From positions 1-36,310 of IMG/VR virus record IMGVR_UViG_3300036827_000116: 36,310 nucleotides of DNA; one strand, given 5' to 3'. Below, piece by piece: positions 14,318-21,006 of the stretch; the first letter of the stretch is position 1; each line of letters begins with the position of its first letter. The position numbers and the translations under genes were made by a program. Below the pieces are notes generated by a model. The model made no database searches. It saw nothing but the letters and a program-made list of their open reading frames with translations, and had not been told where the DNA came from. This DNA comes from a virus.

Positions 14318-15721
14318 ATGTTTGGATTTTTTGGGTGGACGCGAAAAGCATACGACGCCGTCGCCACCAACAAGCGCCGGCGGCAGACCAATACCGATCT
14401 GCGCACCGAAGACAAACTGCTGTTGCCGGTGGACCGCGCCAAGCTGATCAGCATGACGCGCAGCCTGCGCCGCAATGCTTCAATCGTCGCCTGGGCGATT
14501 CGCAAACATCTCGACTACGTTTCAACGTTCAACTTCAAGTGCCGCGCGAAGCACGCGGACCCAAAAGTGTCCGCGGCCATCAATGCCCGGGTCGAGGCGC
14601 TGATGGATTGGTGGTCGCGCCCGCTCAACTGTGACGTTTCCGGGCGCTTCGCGCTGCCCCAGATGATCCGCATGCTGGAGAGCGGCGCGACCGTCGACGG
14701 CGACAGCCTGATTTACAAGCTCTCCGATGGCCGCATCCAAATCATCGAAGGGGACCGCATCCGCACGCCCGCCGATCTGGGCGACTATGCCGGCAAGGTC
14801 AAGCCGGAAGATTTCACGCACGGCATCAAAACTTCCGCCAGCGGCGCGCCGCTGCTCTTTGCAGTGTGCGATCGCACGGCCGGGCCGATGGGATTCAAGC
14901 TCAACTCTTTGGTGCAGGCAAAATATGTCTATCACCACGGCTACTTCGACCGCTACGAACAGACGCGCGGCATCTCGCCGCTTTCGTCGGCGCTGAATCA
15001 GTTCATGGATTTGTATGAGGGCCAGGAATACGCGCTGGCGAAAATGAAGCTGGCGCAGCTGTTCGGCTTGAAAATCACCAACGGCGAAGCGGTCGAAGGG
15101 GATGACGGCAAGGATTACGAGTTCGATTTCGGCGCAGGCCCGCAGACCTTGCAGCTTGTGGGCCAGGAAGACGCCGAATTCATGGAGAGCAATTCTCCCA
15201 GCGTCGAGTTTCAGCAGTTCATGCAGACCGGCATCATGATCGGTCTGAAGGCGCTGGATATCCCGTTCTGTTTCTTCGACGAAGCGCATCAGAACTACAG
15301 CGGCACGCGCCAAGCCATCCTGCAATACGAACTGTCCGCCGACAACAAGCGATTCAATCTCCAGCAGAAGCTCAACGCGCTAACCGCGTGGCGGCTCGGA
15401 TTGTTTATCGCCGACGGCGAATTGGTCTTGCCGGATGGGATGACGATCGACGATTTGAAATTTGAATGGGTGCCCGTCGCCATCCCGTGGATCGATCCGC
15501 TTAAGGAAGTGACCGCCAATACCCTGGCGGTGCAGGGGTGCTTCCGTAGCCGGCAAATGATCTGCAAAGAGACTGGATCAGATTTTTTCGAGGTCGCCGA
15601 TCAAATCGCGGAGGAGAATGACTACTTACGGGGCAAAGGGCTGAATCCGGATATCGGGAACGTGACGCAGGTGCTGGGGGAATTCCTGAATGCCGACAGT
15701 GGGGACAAAAAAGCCGCCTGA
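14318..15721 (+). CDS. Portal protein (lambda-like)
   Basis: A 467-residue portal of the lambda type. Seen: a basic N-end, NASIVAWAIRKHLDYVSTFNF, a wing with GDSLIYK and IQIIEGDRIRTP, the conserved YVYHHGYFDRYEQTRGISPLSSALNQFMDLYEGQEYALAKMKLAQL, then NYSGTRQAILQYE and a final WVPVAIPWIDPLKE. Twelve copies form the vertex channel for DNA entry and exit. The start has the CACAGGGGGAGAAG site. The end overlaps the protease gene by 32 bases, a typical portal-protease arrangement. Confidence is high from motif order and context. Confidence 0.92.
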   Translation: MFGFFGWTRKAYDAVATNKRRRQTNTDLRTEDKLLLPVDRAKLISMTRSLRRNASIVAWAIRKHLDYVSTFNFKCRAKHADPKVSAAINARVEALMDWWSRPLNCDVSGRFALPQMIRMLESGATVDGDSLIYKLSDGRIQIIEGDRIRTPADLGDYAGKVKPEDFTHGIKTSASGAPLLFAVCDRTAGPMGFKLNSLVQAKYVYHHGYFDRYEQTRGISPLSSALNQFMDLYEGQEYALAKMKLAQLFGLKITNGEAVEGDDGKDYEFDFGAGPQTLQLVGQEDAEFMESNSPSVEFQQFMQTGIMIGLKALDIPFCFFDEAHQNYSGTRQAILQYELSADNKRFNLQQKLNALTAWRLGLFIADGELVLPDGMTIDDLKFEWVPVAIPWIDPLKEVTANTLAVQGCFRSRQMICKETGSDFFEVADQIAEENDYLRGKGLNPDIGNVTQVLGEFLNADSGDKKAA

Positions 15722-16745
15722 ACAAACCGCGCTCCAGCCGCTTCGAATCGGCGGGGAAGTGAAGTTTGCCGCCGCGGGCTCGGATGCCAAGTCCGTGGGC
15801 GTGACCATTACGGCGCGCTCGGGTGATCCCGTCCAAAATTATTTCTGGGGCGCGATCGTCCACGACTTCGCCGGCATGAAGGTGAAGCCGAAAATCCCGC
15901 TGGACTATCAGCACGATCCAAGCACGTCGATCGGTTACCTCGATACCTTCGACACCAGCAGCGGCGATTTGGTTTGCACCGGTGAAATCGTCACGGTCGA
16001 CGAACGCGAAGACGGCTTGGGCGATGACGGCGCTTCGGCGCTGGTCGCAAAGATGAACTTGGGCGTGCCGTATCAGGCGAGCATCCAGTTCGATGAGGAA
16101 ATGTCACTGGAGTATGTGCCGGATGGAATGACGGTCGACGTCAACGGCCGCGACATTCCCGGCCCGGTAACCGTCGTGCGTCAGTGGGAACTCGACGCCG
16201 TCGCGATCTGCAAATTCGGTTGCGATCCAAACACCAGCGCCAATATCAAATTCAGCGCCGCCGGCTTGGCTACAACGCCCGCGGGTCCATTTTTATTTCG
16301 AGTCACCAAAGCCACAGGGGGAACAATGCCAACAGGGAACGAGCCTGCCAAGACACCGACAACGCCCGCCACACCGGCCACGCCGGCAGCCGCCACCGCG
16401 CTCAGCGCGCCGGCGACTGAACCCGCAGCGACTACCACGGTTGTCGCGCCGCCCGCGGCCGTCGCCGCGACGGTTGTGCTTTCCGATGCACAAACGCAGT
16501 TCAAGAAATTCGCTGATGCGTTCGGAGACCGCGCCGCAACTTACTTCTCCGCCTGCAAGACGTTTGAGGATGCGCTGGCGCTGCATCTGAAGTTTCAGGG
16601 CGAAAAGATTGCCGAACTCACGACCAAGCTCTCCGCGGTCGATCGCGGCGGCGCAGAGGCCGTGAAGTTTGCAGCCACCAACGAACCGGGAGAAGGCGGC
16701 AAAACCAAAACGGGAATGGCCGCGGTCATTCGCATCAAGAAGTAA
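15690..16745 (+). CDS. Prohead protease with C-terminal scaffold domain
   Basis: A 351-residue fusion. Residues 20-190 are an S78/U9-like prohead protease: IVHDFAG, LDYQHDPSTSIGYLD with His75 as catalytic candidate, and a later VPYQASIQF with the Ser. A low-complexity Pro/Ala/Thr linker (216-265) separates a C-terminal helical segment (QTQFKKFADAFGDRAATYFSACKTFEDALALHLKFQGEKIAELTTKLS) that fits a scaffold. It shapes the procapsid and cuts scaffold and capsid precursors. A second in-frame start at 16326 would give the scaffold alone. Confidence 0.88.
   Translation: MPTVGTKKPPEQTALQPLRIGGEVKFAAAGSDAKSVGVTITARSGDPVQNYFWGAIVHDFAGMKVKPKIPLDYQHDPSTSIGYLDTFDTSSGDLVCTGEIVTVDEREDGLGDDGASALVAKMNLGVPYQASIQFDEEMSLEYVPDGMTVDVNGRDIPGPVTVVRQWELDAVAICKFGCDPNTSANIKFSAAGLATTPAGPFLFRVTKATGGTMPTGNEPAKTPTTPATPATPAAATALSAPATEPAATTTVVAPPAAVAATVVLSDAQTQFKKFADAFGDRAATYFSACKTFEDALALHLKFQGEKIAELTTKLSAVDRGGAEAVKFAATNEPGEGGKTKTGMAAVIRIKK
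16326..16745 (+). CDS. Nested scaffold protein (internal in-frame start)
   Basis: An ATG at 16326, in frame with the protease, is preceded by CACAGGGGGAACA, the same strong ribosome site used by real genes of this genome. It would make a 139-residue protein that contains only the Pro/Ala/Thr linker and the helical scaffold domain. Lambda C/Nu3 and related phages make their scaffold in this way. GAGTCACC just upstream echoes the intergenic word. The start was inferred from sequence only. Confidence 0.7.
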   Translation: MPTGNEPAKTPTTPATPATPAAATALSAPATEPAATTTVVAPPAAVAATVVLSDAQTQFKKFADAFGDRAATYFSACKTFEDALALHLKFQGEKIAELTTKLSAVDRGGAEAVKFAATNEPGEGGKTKTGMAAVIRIKK

Positions 16746-16813
16746 ACAGGGGAACAGGGGACAGGGGAGGCCGCACGTCTGCGCGCATCCGTTGAAAAGC
16801 TTTTGGGGGAAAC

Positions 16814-17764
16814 ATGTCGAACTCGTTTATCAGCCTCGCCGATCTGGTCAAGCTCAACGATCAAAACGCCCGCGATCTGGGCATCACCGATCTGCTCAAT
16901 GACGCGCCGGTTTTAAAAGCGCTCGCCGCCACCACGGCGAGCAACGGCACGCTGCATCACTACATCAAACAGACCGGCGCGCCCACGGTTGGCTTCCGCG
17001 CCATCAATGCCGGCAAGGACAACGGCGCATCGGGCTACACCGAAGTCGACGTGACGCTCAAGCTGCTCGATGCCAGCTTCATGGTCGACAAGGCGATGGC
17101 CGACAACTATCGAGGCGGCCCCGAGGCGTTCAATCAGCGCGAGGCGCTCAATTCGCTGAAGCAGGCGTTTTACATTTTCGAAAAGCAAATCTTCTATGGC
17201 ACCGGGCTCGCCGATGCCAGCGGCTTCAGCGGACTGGCCGACAACACGGCCTTCGACGGCGCGGGGGATTCCCTTGTCGTCAATGCCACCGGCACCACCG
17301 CGTCCACCGGCTCCTCAGCGTGGCTGATTCGGTCCACGCCGGACGAAATGAACGCGACGGCGGTCATTGGCAACTCCGGGGAAATCTCCATCGGAGAAAC
17401 CGTCGTCGCCACCAAGCCCGACGACAGCACGGCCACGAAAACCTATGGCGTTTATTACACGCCGATCCAAGCCTACTGCGCCCTGCAGATCGGCGGCGCT
17501 TACAGCGTCGTGCGAATCGCCAACTTGACCGCGGATAGCGGCAAGGGTCTTACGGATGCCGTCATCGCCAAGGCTTTGGCGCTGTTCCCATCCCAGCGCG
17601 GGCCGACAATGCTCGCCTGCAACCGGCGCTCGCTGTTTCAACTGCAAGCCAGCCGCACGGCCACGAACCAGACCGGCGCACCTGCGCCGATCCCAACCGA
17701 ATCCTTTGGGGTGCCGATTATCCCGACCGATTCGATTTCCTCGACCGAAACGCTGTTGTCGTAG
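16814..17764 (+). CDS. Major capsid protein
   Basis: A 316-residue HK97-fold capsid subunit. Typical features: an N-end that names its own leader region (LADLVKLNDQNARDLGITDLLNDAPVLKAL), TLHHYIKQTGAPTVGFRAINAG, LLDASFMVDKAMADNY, FEKQIFYGTG (spine helix end), GFSGLAD, a long beta domain and a C-terminal MLACNRRSLFQLQASR then GVPIIPTDSISSTE. The start follows GGGGGAAAC. A 68-base spacer before it contains ACAGGGGA repeats. 415 copies (T=7) would be usual for this size, which is inference. No obvious protease cleavage site could be assigned. Confidence 0.9.
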   Translation: MSNSFISLADLVKLNDQNARDLGITDLLNDAPVLKALAATTASNGTLHHYIKQTGAPTVGFRAINAGKDNGASGYTEVDVTLKLLDASFMVDKAMADNYRGGPEAFNQREALNSLKQAFYIFEKQIFYGTGLADASGFSGLADNTAFDGAGDSLVVNATGTTASTGSSAWLIRSTPDEMNATAVIGNSGEISIGETVVATKPDDSTATKTYGVYYTPIQAYCALQIGGAYSVVRIANLTADSGKGLTDAVIAKALALFPSQRGPTMLACNRRSLFQLQASRTATNQTGAPAPIPTESFGVPIIPTDSISSTETLLS

Positions 17765-17782
17765 CACCGGCGTCTCGCCGGT
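17765..17782. repeat. REP-like palindrome copy 3
   Basis: CACCGGCGTCTCGCCGGT begins at the base after the capsid stop codon (TAG). It is followed at once by intergenic word copy 4 (17786) and hairpin repeat A (17806), forming a composite 120 bp spacer element. Confidence 0.85.
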
Positions 17783-17785
17783 CAT

Positions 17786-17800
17786 CCAGGTCGGTCACAA
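17786..17800 (+). promoter_or_regulatory. Intergenic word copy 4 (CCAGGTCGGTCACAA)
   Basis: A copy with two substitutions, joined by AAAGA to the 80 bp hairpin repeat. The same junction (word, then a short A/G link, then TTTTGAACAGG) recurs at 19754-19780, so the two elements may travel together. Confidence 0.65.
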
Positions 17801-17805
17801 AAAGA

Positions 17806-17884
17806 TTTTGAACAGGAGGAAGCAGAGGTAGCAGAGAAATGCGGGGGTGAACCTCTGCTTCCTCCGCTGCCTCCTGTTCAAAAA
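17806..17884. repeat. Long hairpin repeat A
   Basis: The arms TTTTGAACAGGAGG...GCAGAG and CTCTGC...CCTCCTGTTCAAAA form a nearly perfect stem of about 31 bp around a 15-base loop. Two further copies with different loops lie at 19773-19852 and 34584-34662. It is a palindromic dispersed repeat of MITE/REP type. It would fold strongly in RNA between the capsid and connector genes and could reduce downstream expression or stabilise capsid mRNA. Confidence 0.85.
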
Positions 17885-17908
17885 TCTGCGCATTGTTTGG
17901 GGAAGAAC

Positions 17909-18286
17909 GTGAACGTGCACGACATCGTCAAGAGTGCATTGAAAGCCGTCGCCGGCACGGCCGGCGTCCCGGTGATCTATGCCCGCGGGAACTCGACCGT
18001 GGAAATTGATGACGCGATGCCGGCGCAAGCCAACTATGGCGTCGCCAACGTCGAGCCCGCGCAAATCGACTATCAGGCGAAAGATTTTCTGATTGAAGCG
18101 TCTCAGTTGGTGCTCGACGGCGGGCGCATCACACCGCGGCGGGGCGATCAGGTGCGCGAGACGCAAGGCGGAGTCACTTACATTTACGAGGTGCGCCGCC
18201 CCGATTCTTCGGAAAAAGTCTGGCGCTTTAGCGATCAACTCCGCGGCTGGATTCGAGTGCACACGACGTTGAAGGGGACCGCTTGA
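17909..18286 (+). CDS. Putative head-tail joining protein
   Basis: A 125-residue protein from GTG 17909, which has GGGGAAG four bases upstream. The middle (QIDYQAKDFLIEASQLVLDGGRITPRRGDQVRETQGGVTYIYEVRRP) is a string of beta strands like head-tail stopper/joining proteins of the lambda FII/SPP1 gp16 type, and the end is WRFSDQLRGWIRVHTTL. The position between capsid and tail terminator supports this. TTG 17897 is another possible start. Its stop overlaps the next TTG start. Confidence 0.68.
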   Translation: MNVHDIVKSALKAVAGTAGVPVIYARGNSTVEIDDAMPAQANYGVANVEPAQIDYQAKDFLIEASQLVLDGGRITPRRGDQVRETQGGVTYIYEVRRPDSSEKVWRFSDQLRGWIRVHTTLKGTA

Positions 18287-18753
18287 ACGTACTGTCGACG
18301 ATTGGGGAGGCCGTGAAAACGGCGCTGGCCGGCGGAACGTTTAACACGGCGTTCGATTCGATTCAGCGCGTGTATGTTCCGGAATATCCCGAACTCGACC
18401 CGGACACGGCCGGCCCGTACACCCAAATGATTCTGCTGGTGGTGGGGCTGGAAGAAAAGCCGGACCTGTTCGGGGAGAACTCGACGCGGGTGGATTGCGA
18501 GCACGATCTGCAAATCCGCGTGGCGATGATGAAGCGCATCACCGCGGGGGACGTTACCAGCTCGGCGGCGGTGGCGGAGATGGATGCGCTCTCCGACATC
18601 CGCCAGCAAGTCCTGGACCTGCTCAAGACGGCCGCGGTAACCGGGGCAACGCTGAAAGATATTTCGAATTCGCCGGCCTACGACCCGGCGGCGCTGGACG
18701 GCAACGGCGTGTGGGTTTCGGTCTTTGCGCTCACGTATCAGACGAGCCGCTGA
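18283..18753 (+). CDS. Putative tail terminator / completion protein
   Basis: A 156-residue protein read from TTG 18283 (TTGA overlap with the previous stop). It has an N-terminal helix with VKTALAGGTF, beta strands ending at QMILLVVGLEEK, CEHDLQIRVAMMKR and a C-terminal VWVSVFALTYQT. This is a layout like small lambda gpU-type tail terminators, which cap the tail tube and join it to the head. Gene order (before the tail tube gene) is the strongest argument. Confidence 0.65.
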   Translation: MNVLSTIGEAVKTALAGGTFNTAFDSIQRVYVPEYPELDPDTAGPYTQMILLVVGLEEKPDLFGENSTRVDCEHDLQIRVAMMKRITAGDVTSSAAVAEMDALSDIRQQVLDLLKTAAVTGATLKDISNSPAYDPAALDGNGVWVSVFALTYQTSR

Positions 18754-18779
18754 GCGCTGACTAGTCAATTCAAGGGGGA

Positions 18780-19241
18780 ATGATGCCACTTTATCGGCTT
18801 GGGGAAAATGGTCATGTGTATTACAGCGCGACACCGGTCACTTCGTTGACCTACACGCTGCCGACGACGACGGTCGACAACATTAAGGACGTGAAGGTTG
18901 GCGCGAAAAACGACACGCCGGAATCGACGGTGCGCGGTAACGGCGGGCAAAAGTCGTTCGCCAACTCCCTTACCGAACTCGGCATCCAGCTTCAGATTCG
19001 GGTGCCGGGACCGGCGCAAACGGACGCCGCTTACACCGCGCTGCTCGCCGCATTTACGGGCAAGACTGAAATCGCGGCGTACGCGCTGAACGACCTTAAA
19101 TCGGTTGTCGGCGCAGACGGCCCCGCGGGCAATTTCATCGTCGCCAGCTTTGATCGGGACGAAGGCAACGGCAACGTCCAGTGGATCAGCGTCGAGCTGA
19201 AGCCGTCCAGCTTCAATTCCTGGTACACCGTCGCGTCGTAA
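18780..19241 (+). CDS. Major tail tube protein
   Basis: A 153-residue beta-rich protein located just before the chaperone genes. Seen: VYYSATPVTSLTYT, a loop with DNIKDVKVGAKNDTPESTVRGNGGQKSF (a likely surface loop), LQIRVPGP, FIVASFDRDEGNGNVQWISVELKPSSF and a final NSWYTVAS. Tail tube proteins stack as hexameric rings and commonly show this ending. The start has AAGGGGGAATG; the second ATG (18783) is equally possible. Identity rests on position and on the strand pattern. Confidence 0.75.
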   Translation: MMPLYRLGENGHVYYSATPVTSLTYTLPTTTVDNIKDVKVGAKNDTPESTVRGNGGQKSFANSLTELGIQLQIRVPGPAQTDAAYTALLAAFTGKTEIAAYALNDLKSVVGADGPAGNFIVASFDRDEGNGNVQWISVELKPSSFNSWYTVAS

Positions 19242-19252
19242 GTGGCACGTGG

Positions 19253-19270
19253 CACCGGCGTCTCGCCGGT
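19253..19270. repeat. REP-like palindrome copy 4
   Basis: CACCGGCGTCTCGCCGGT, ten bases after the tail tube stop. A GTTGGCAG-type repeat (19273-19300) follows. The rest of the spacer to 19394 shows a GAGAATAAAG/ACGGGGA ribosome region and nothing else recognisable. Confidence 0.85.
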
Positions 19271-19272
19271 TT

Positions 19273-19300
19273 AGTTGGCAGTCAGTAGGCGGTTGGCAGA
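19273..19300. repeat. GTTGGCAG-type repeat copy 1
   Basis: TTGGCAGTCAGTAGGCGGTTGGCAGA, part of a family also at 33052-33074, 34321-34352 and 35816-35845. These are degenerate head-to-tail units of seven to eight bases. Confidence 0.6.
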
Positions 19301-19394
19301 GACGTCGGCCGACAACGCTGAATTGGGTGATGCCGCCAGGCGACAACTCCGGCCGTGACGTTGCTGCAGGAGAATAAAGCTAAACGGGGAATTC

Positions 19395-19733
19395 ATGAAA
19401 AACACAGTACAGATTTTGATAAACGCCATTGAACGGGCGGAGAACGAAATCAAGCAAATCATCGGCGATATCGAAGCCGCTGCTCGATCTCGGGCAGTCA
19501 GCGAGCGCAAGGTGACCGATCTGCAAACCCAGATCGACGAGCACCAAACCGTCATCAAGTTGATCGGCTCCGCTGAGGCGAAGCCGGCTCCGGTCGCTGC
19601 GCCCGTCGAGACTCCTGCCGTTGTTGAGGCTAAGCCAGCACAAACGCCAGCAGTTCAATCAGCAGCCATTCCGATGCAGGAGCAATCTGTGACTCCGGCG
19701 GCACGGCCCGCGATCGATCCGTCACAGCCGTGA
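19395..19733 (+). CDS. Coiled-coil protein with Pro/Ala tail
   Basis: A 112-residue protein. Residues 1-60 are a coiled coil with regular Ile/Leu spacing (ILINAIERAENEIKQIIGDIEAAARSRA...DLQTQIDEHQ). The rest is a Pro/Ala/Val tail. It lies between tail tube and chaperone genes, so it could assist tail assembly or decorate the tube; no family is recognised. The start has AAACGGGGAATTC. The stop is inside a GTGAC copy. Confidence 0.6.
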   Translation: MKNTVQILINAIERAENEIKQIIGDIEAAARSRAVSERKVTDLQTQIDEHQTVIKLIGSAEAKPAPVAAPVETPAVVEAKPAQTPAVQSAAIPMQEQSVTPAARPAIDPSQP

Positions 19734-19753
19734 CTGAGTTGGTGGACAATCAG

Positions 19754-19768
19754 CCAGGTGAGTCACAG
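19754..19768 (+). promoter_or_regulatory. Intergenic word copy 5 (CCAGGTGAGTCACAG)
   Basis: One substitution from consensus. It follows the stop/GTGAC of the coiled-coil gene and is joined to hairpin repeat B. The next gene starts about 110 bases later, beyond the hairpin. Confidence 0.7.
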
Positions 19769-19772
19769 AAGA

Positions 19773-19852
19773 TTTTGAACAGGAGCAAGCAGAGGTAGCA
19801 GAGGGCGCTCCGGATTTTCCTCCTCAGCTTCCTCCGCTGCCTCCTGTTCAAA
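19773..19852. repeat. Long hairpin repeat B
   Basis: Same arms as repeat A (TTTTGAACAGGAG...GCAGAGG and CCTCCGCTGCCTCCTGTTCAAA) with a different loop. It sits between the coiled-coil gene and the tail chaperone gene, in the same relation to the intergenic word as repeat A. Confidence 0.85.
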
Positions 19853-19879
19853 CTCCGCGAATTTCTCTGAAGGGAACAA

Positions 19880-20332
19880 ATGAAGCAATTCAAAGATGAG
19901 CAGGGCCGCGACTGGATGATCGATGTGACCGTCGGCGCAATTAAAAGCGTGCGCGAACTGCTCAAGGTGGACTTGTGGAATTTCTTTGGCGATGAGGCCA
20001 AGCGCATTCTCTCCGATCCGCCGATGCTGGTGGACGTGGTGTACGTCTTGTGCAAGCAGCAATGCACCGAGCGCGGATTGACCGACGTGGATTTCGGCCG
20101 GCTCTTTAGATCGGATGTCCTGGAGGCGGCGAGCAACGCGCTGATCGGTGCGGTGATCGATTTTTTCCCGAAAAGCCGCCAAACGATTCTGAAGGCGTGG
20201 GCGGCGAAGTCGGAGACACTGGGTCAACAGATCGATCAGAAGATGATGGATCAAATCCAATCCCTGAAACTGACGGATATGCTCGCGCCTGGGAAATCGC
20301 AGGCGCGCTCAAAATCGACCCGCGGCCGCTGA
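19880..20332 (+). CDS. Tail assembly chaperone (G-like)
   Basis: A 150-residue helical protein beginning MKQFKDEQGRDWMIDVTVGAIKSVRELLKVDL, a pattern of phage tail chaperones that bind the tape measure during tail assembly. Other features are a Leu-rich core (ILSDPPMLVDVVYVLCKQQ) and an ending in RSKSTRGR. The -1 frame opens before its end and carries a typical T-domain, so a fraction of ribosomes probably shifts to give a longer G-T product. The start follows CTGAAGGGAACAA. Confidence 0.78.
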   Translation: MKQFKDEQGRDWMIDVTVGAIKSVRELLKVDLWNFFGDEAKRILSDPPMLVDVVYVLCKQQCTERGLTDVDFGRLFRSDVLEAASNALIGAVIDFFPKSRQTILKAWAAKSETLGQQIDQKMMDQIQSLKLTDMLAPGKSQARSKSTRGR

Positions 20333-20586
20333 CGGCGCGGGAACTGTGCCACATGGCCGCGGGCCACGAAGCCGATCAGTATCCGATTCTCTGCCTGCTG
20401 GCGGGAATCGTGAACCGTTTGGGGGGCAAGGACGCCACGCCGATCCGGATTTCTCCGCCAACCGGCATGCGGACCGCGCCGGAAAAGAAACTGAGCAAAG
20501 CGCAGCAGCGGGAAGAATGGGCCGAAGCGCGGAAAATGTGGGAACGGGGTTGCTCGCAGCGGGGGCAGGGGGGCAACGGTGGTTGA
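20197..20586 (+). CDS. Tail chaperone T-extension in the -1 frame
   Basis: This open frame is -1 relative to the G-like gene. From about 20288 on, it reads AWEIAGALKIDPRPLTARELCHMA, a sequence type found in T-domains of tail chaperones (IDPRPxTxREL). It ends KMWERGCSQRGQ at 20586, overlapping the next GTG. It is probably expressed only as a G-T fusion by -1 frameshifting in 20197-20332. Candidate slip points are GGGAAAT at 20291 and CAAAATC at 20310. Neither is a perfect X XXY YYZ heptamer in the required phase, so the exact site is open. Confidence 0.68.
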   Translation: MGGEVGDTGSTDRSEDDGSNPIPETDGYARAWEIAGALKIDPRPLTARELCHMAAGHEADQYPILCLLAGIVNRLGGKDATPIRISPPTGMRTAPEKKLSKAQQREEWAEARKMWERGCSQRGQGGNGG

Positions 20587-21004
20587 GATTAAATTCAGCA
20601 TGTTCTTTGACCGCCCCGGCGTGATGCGCAAGGTCAAGGACGGCACCAAATCAGCACTATCGCGATTCGGCGCTTTCGTCCGCACCAGCGCGCAGCGGAG
20701 CATGCGGCCGGGCGGCAAGAAAAATGCGATCGCTGCGCCAGGCACACCGCCGCGCACTCACACCGGATTGTTGCGCAAGCTGATTTGGTTCGGCTATGAC
20801 GACAGCACTGATTCGGTTGTGGTGGGTCCGAAACGATTCAACTCCAGCGGGCGTCCGGTGCCACAAGTTTTAGAGCAGGGTGGACCGGGCAAAACCTCCA
20901 AGGGTGTGCCGGCGATCTATCGAAAATTTCCATTCATGGCGCCGGCCTTGACGGCCGAGCAGGATAAGTTTGCCGGGCTGTTCGAAGGCGCGATTCGAGG
21001 ATAA
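20579..21004 (+). CDS. HK97 gp10-like tail component
   Basis: A 141-residue protein. It shows a basic helical N-part (RKVKDGTKSALSRFGAFVRTSAQRSM), then GTPPRTHTGLLRKLIWFGYD, VVVGPKRF, PQVLEQGG and a final FPFMAPALTAEQDKFAGLF. This is the order of HK97 gp10/lambda gpZ tail completion proteins. Such genes normally precede the tail tube; here it follows the chaperones, as in some siphoviruses. GTG start inside the end of the T-extension, which suggests coupling. Confidence 0.75.
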   Translation: MVEIKFSMFFDRPGVMRKVKDGTKSALSRFGAFVRTSAQRSMRPGGKKNAIAAPGTPPRTHTGLLRKLIWFGYDDSTDSVVVGPKRFNSSGRPVPQVLEQGGPGKTSKGVPAIYRKFPFMAPALTAEQDKFAGLFEGAIRG

Positions 21005-21006
21005 CG

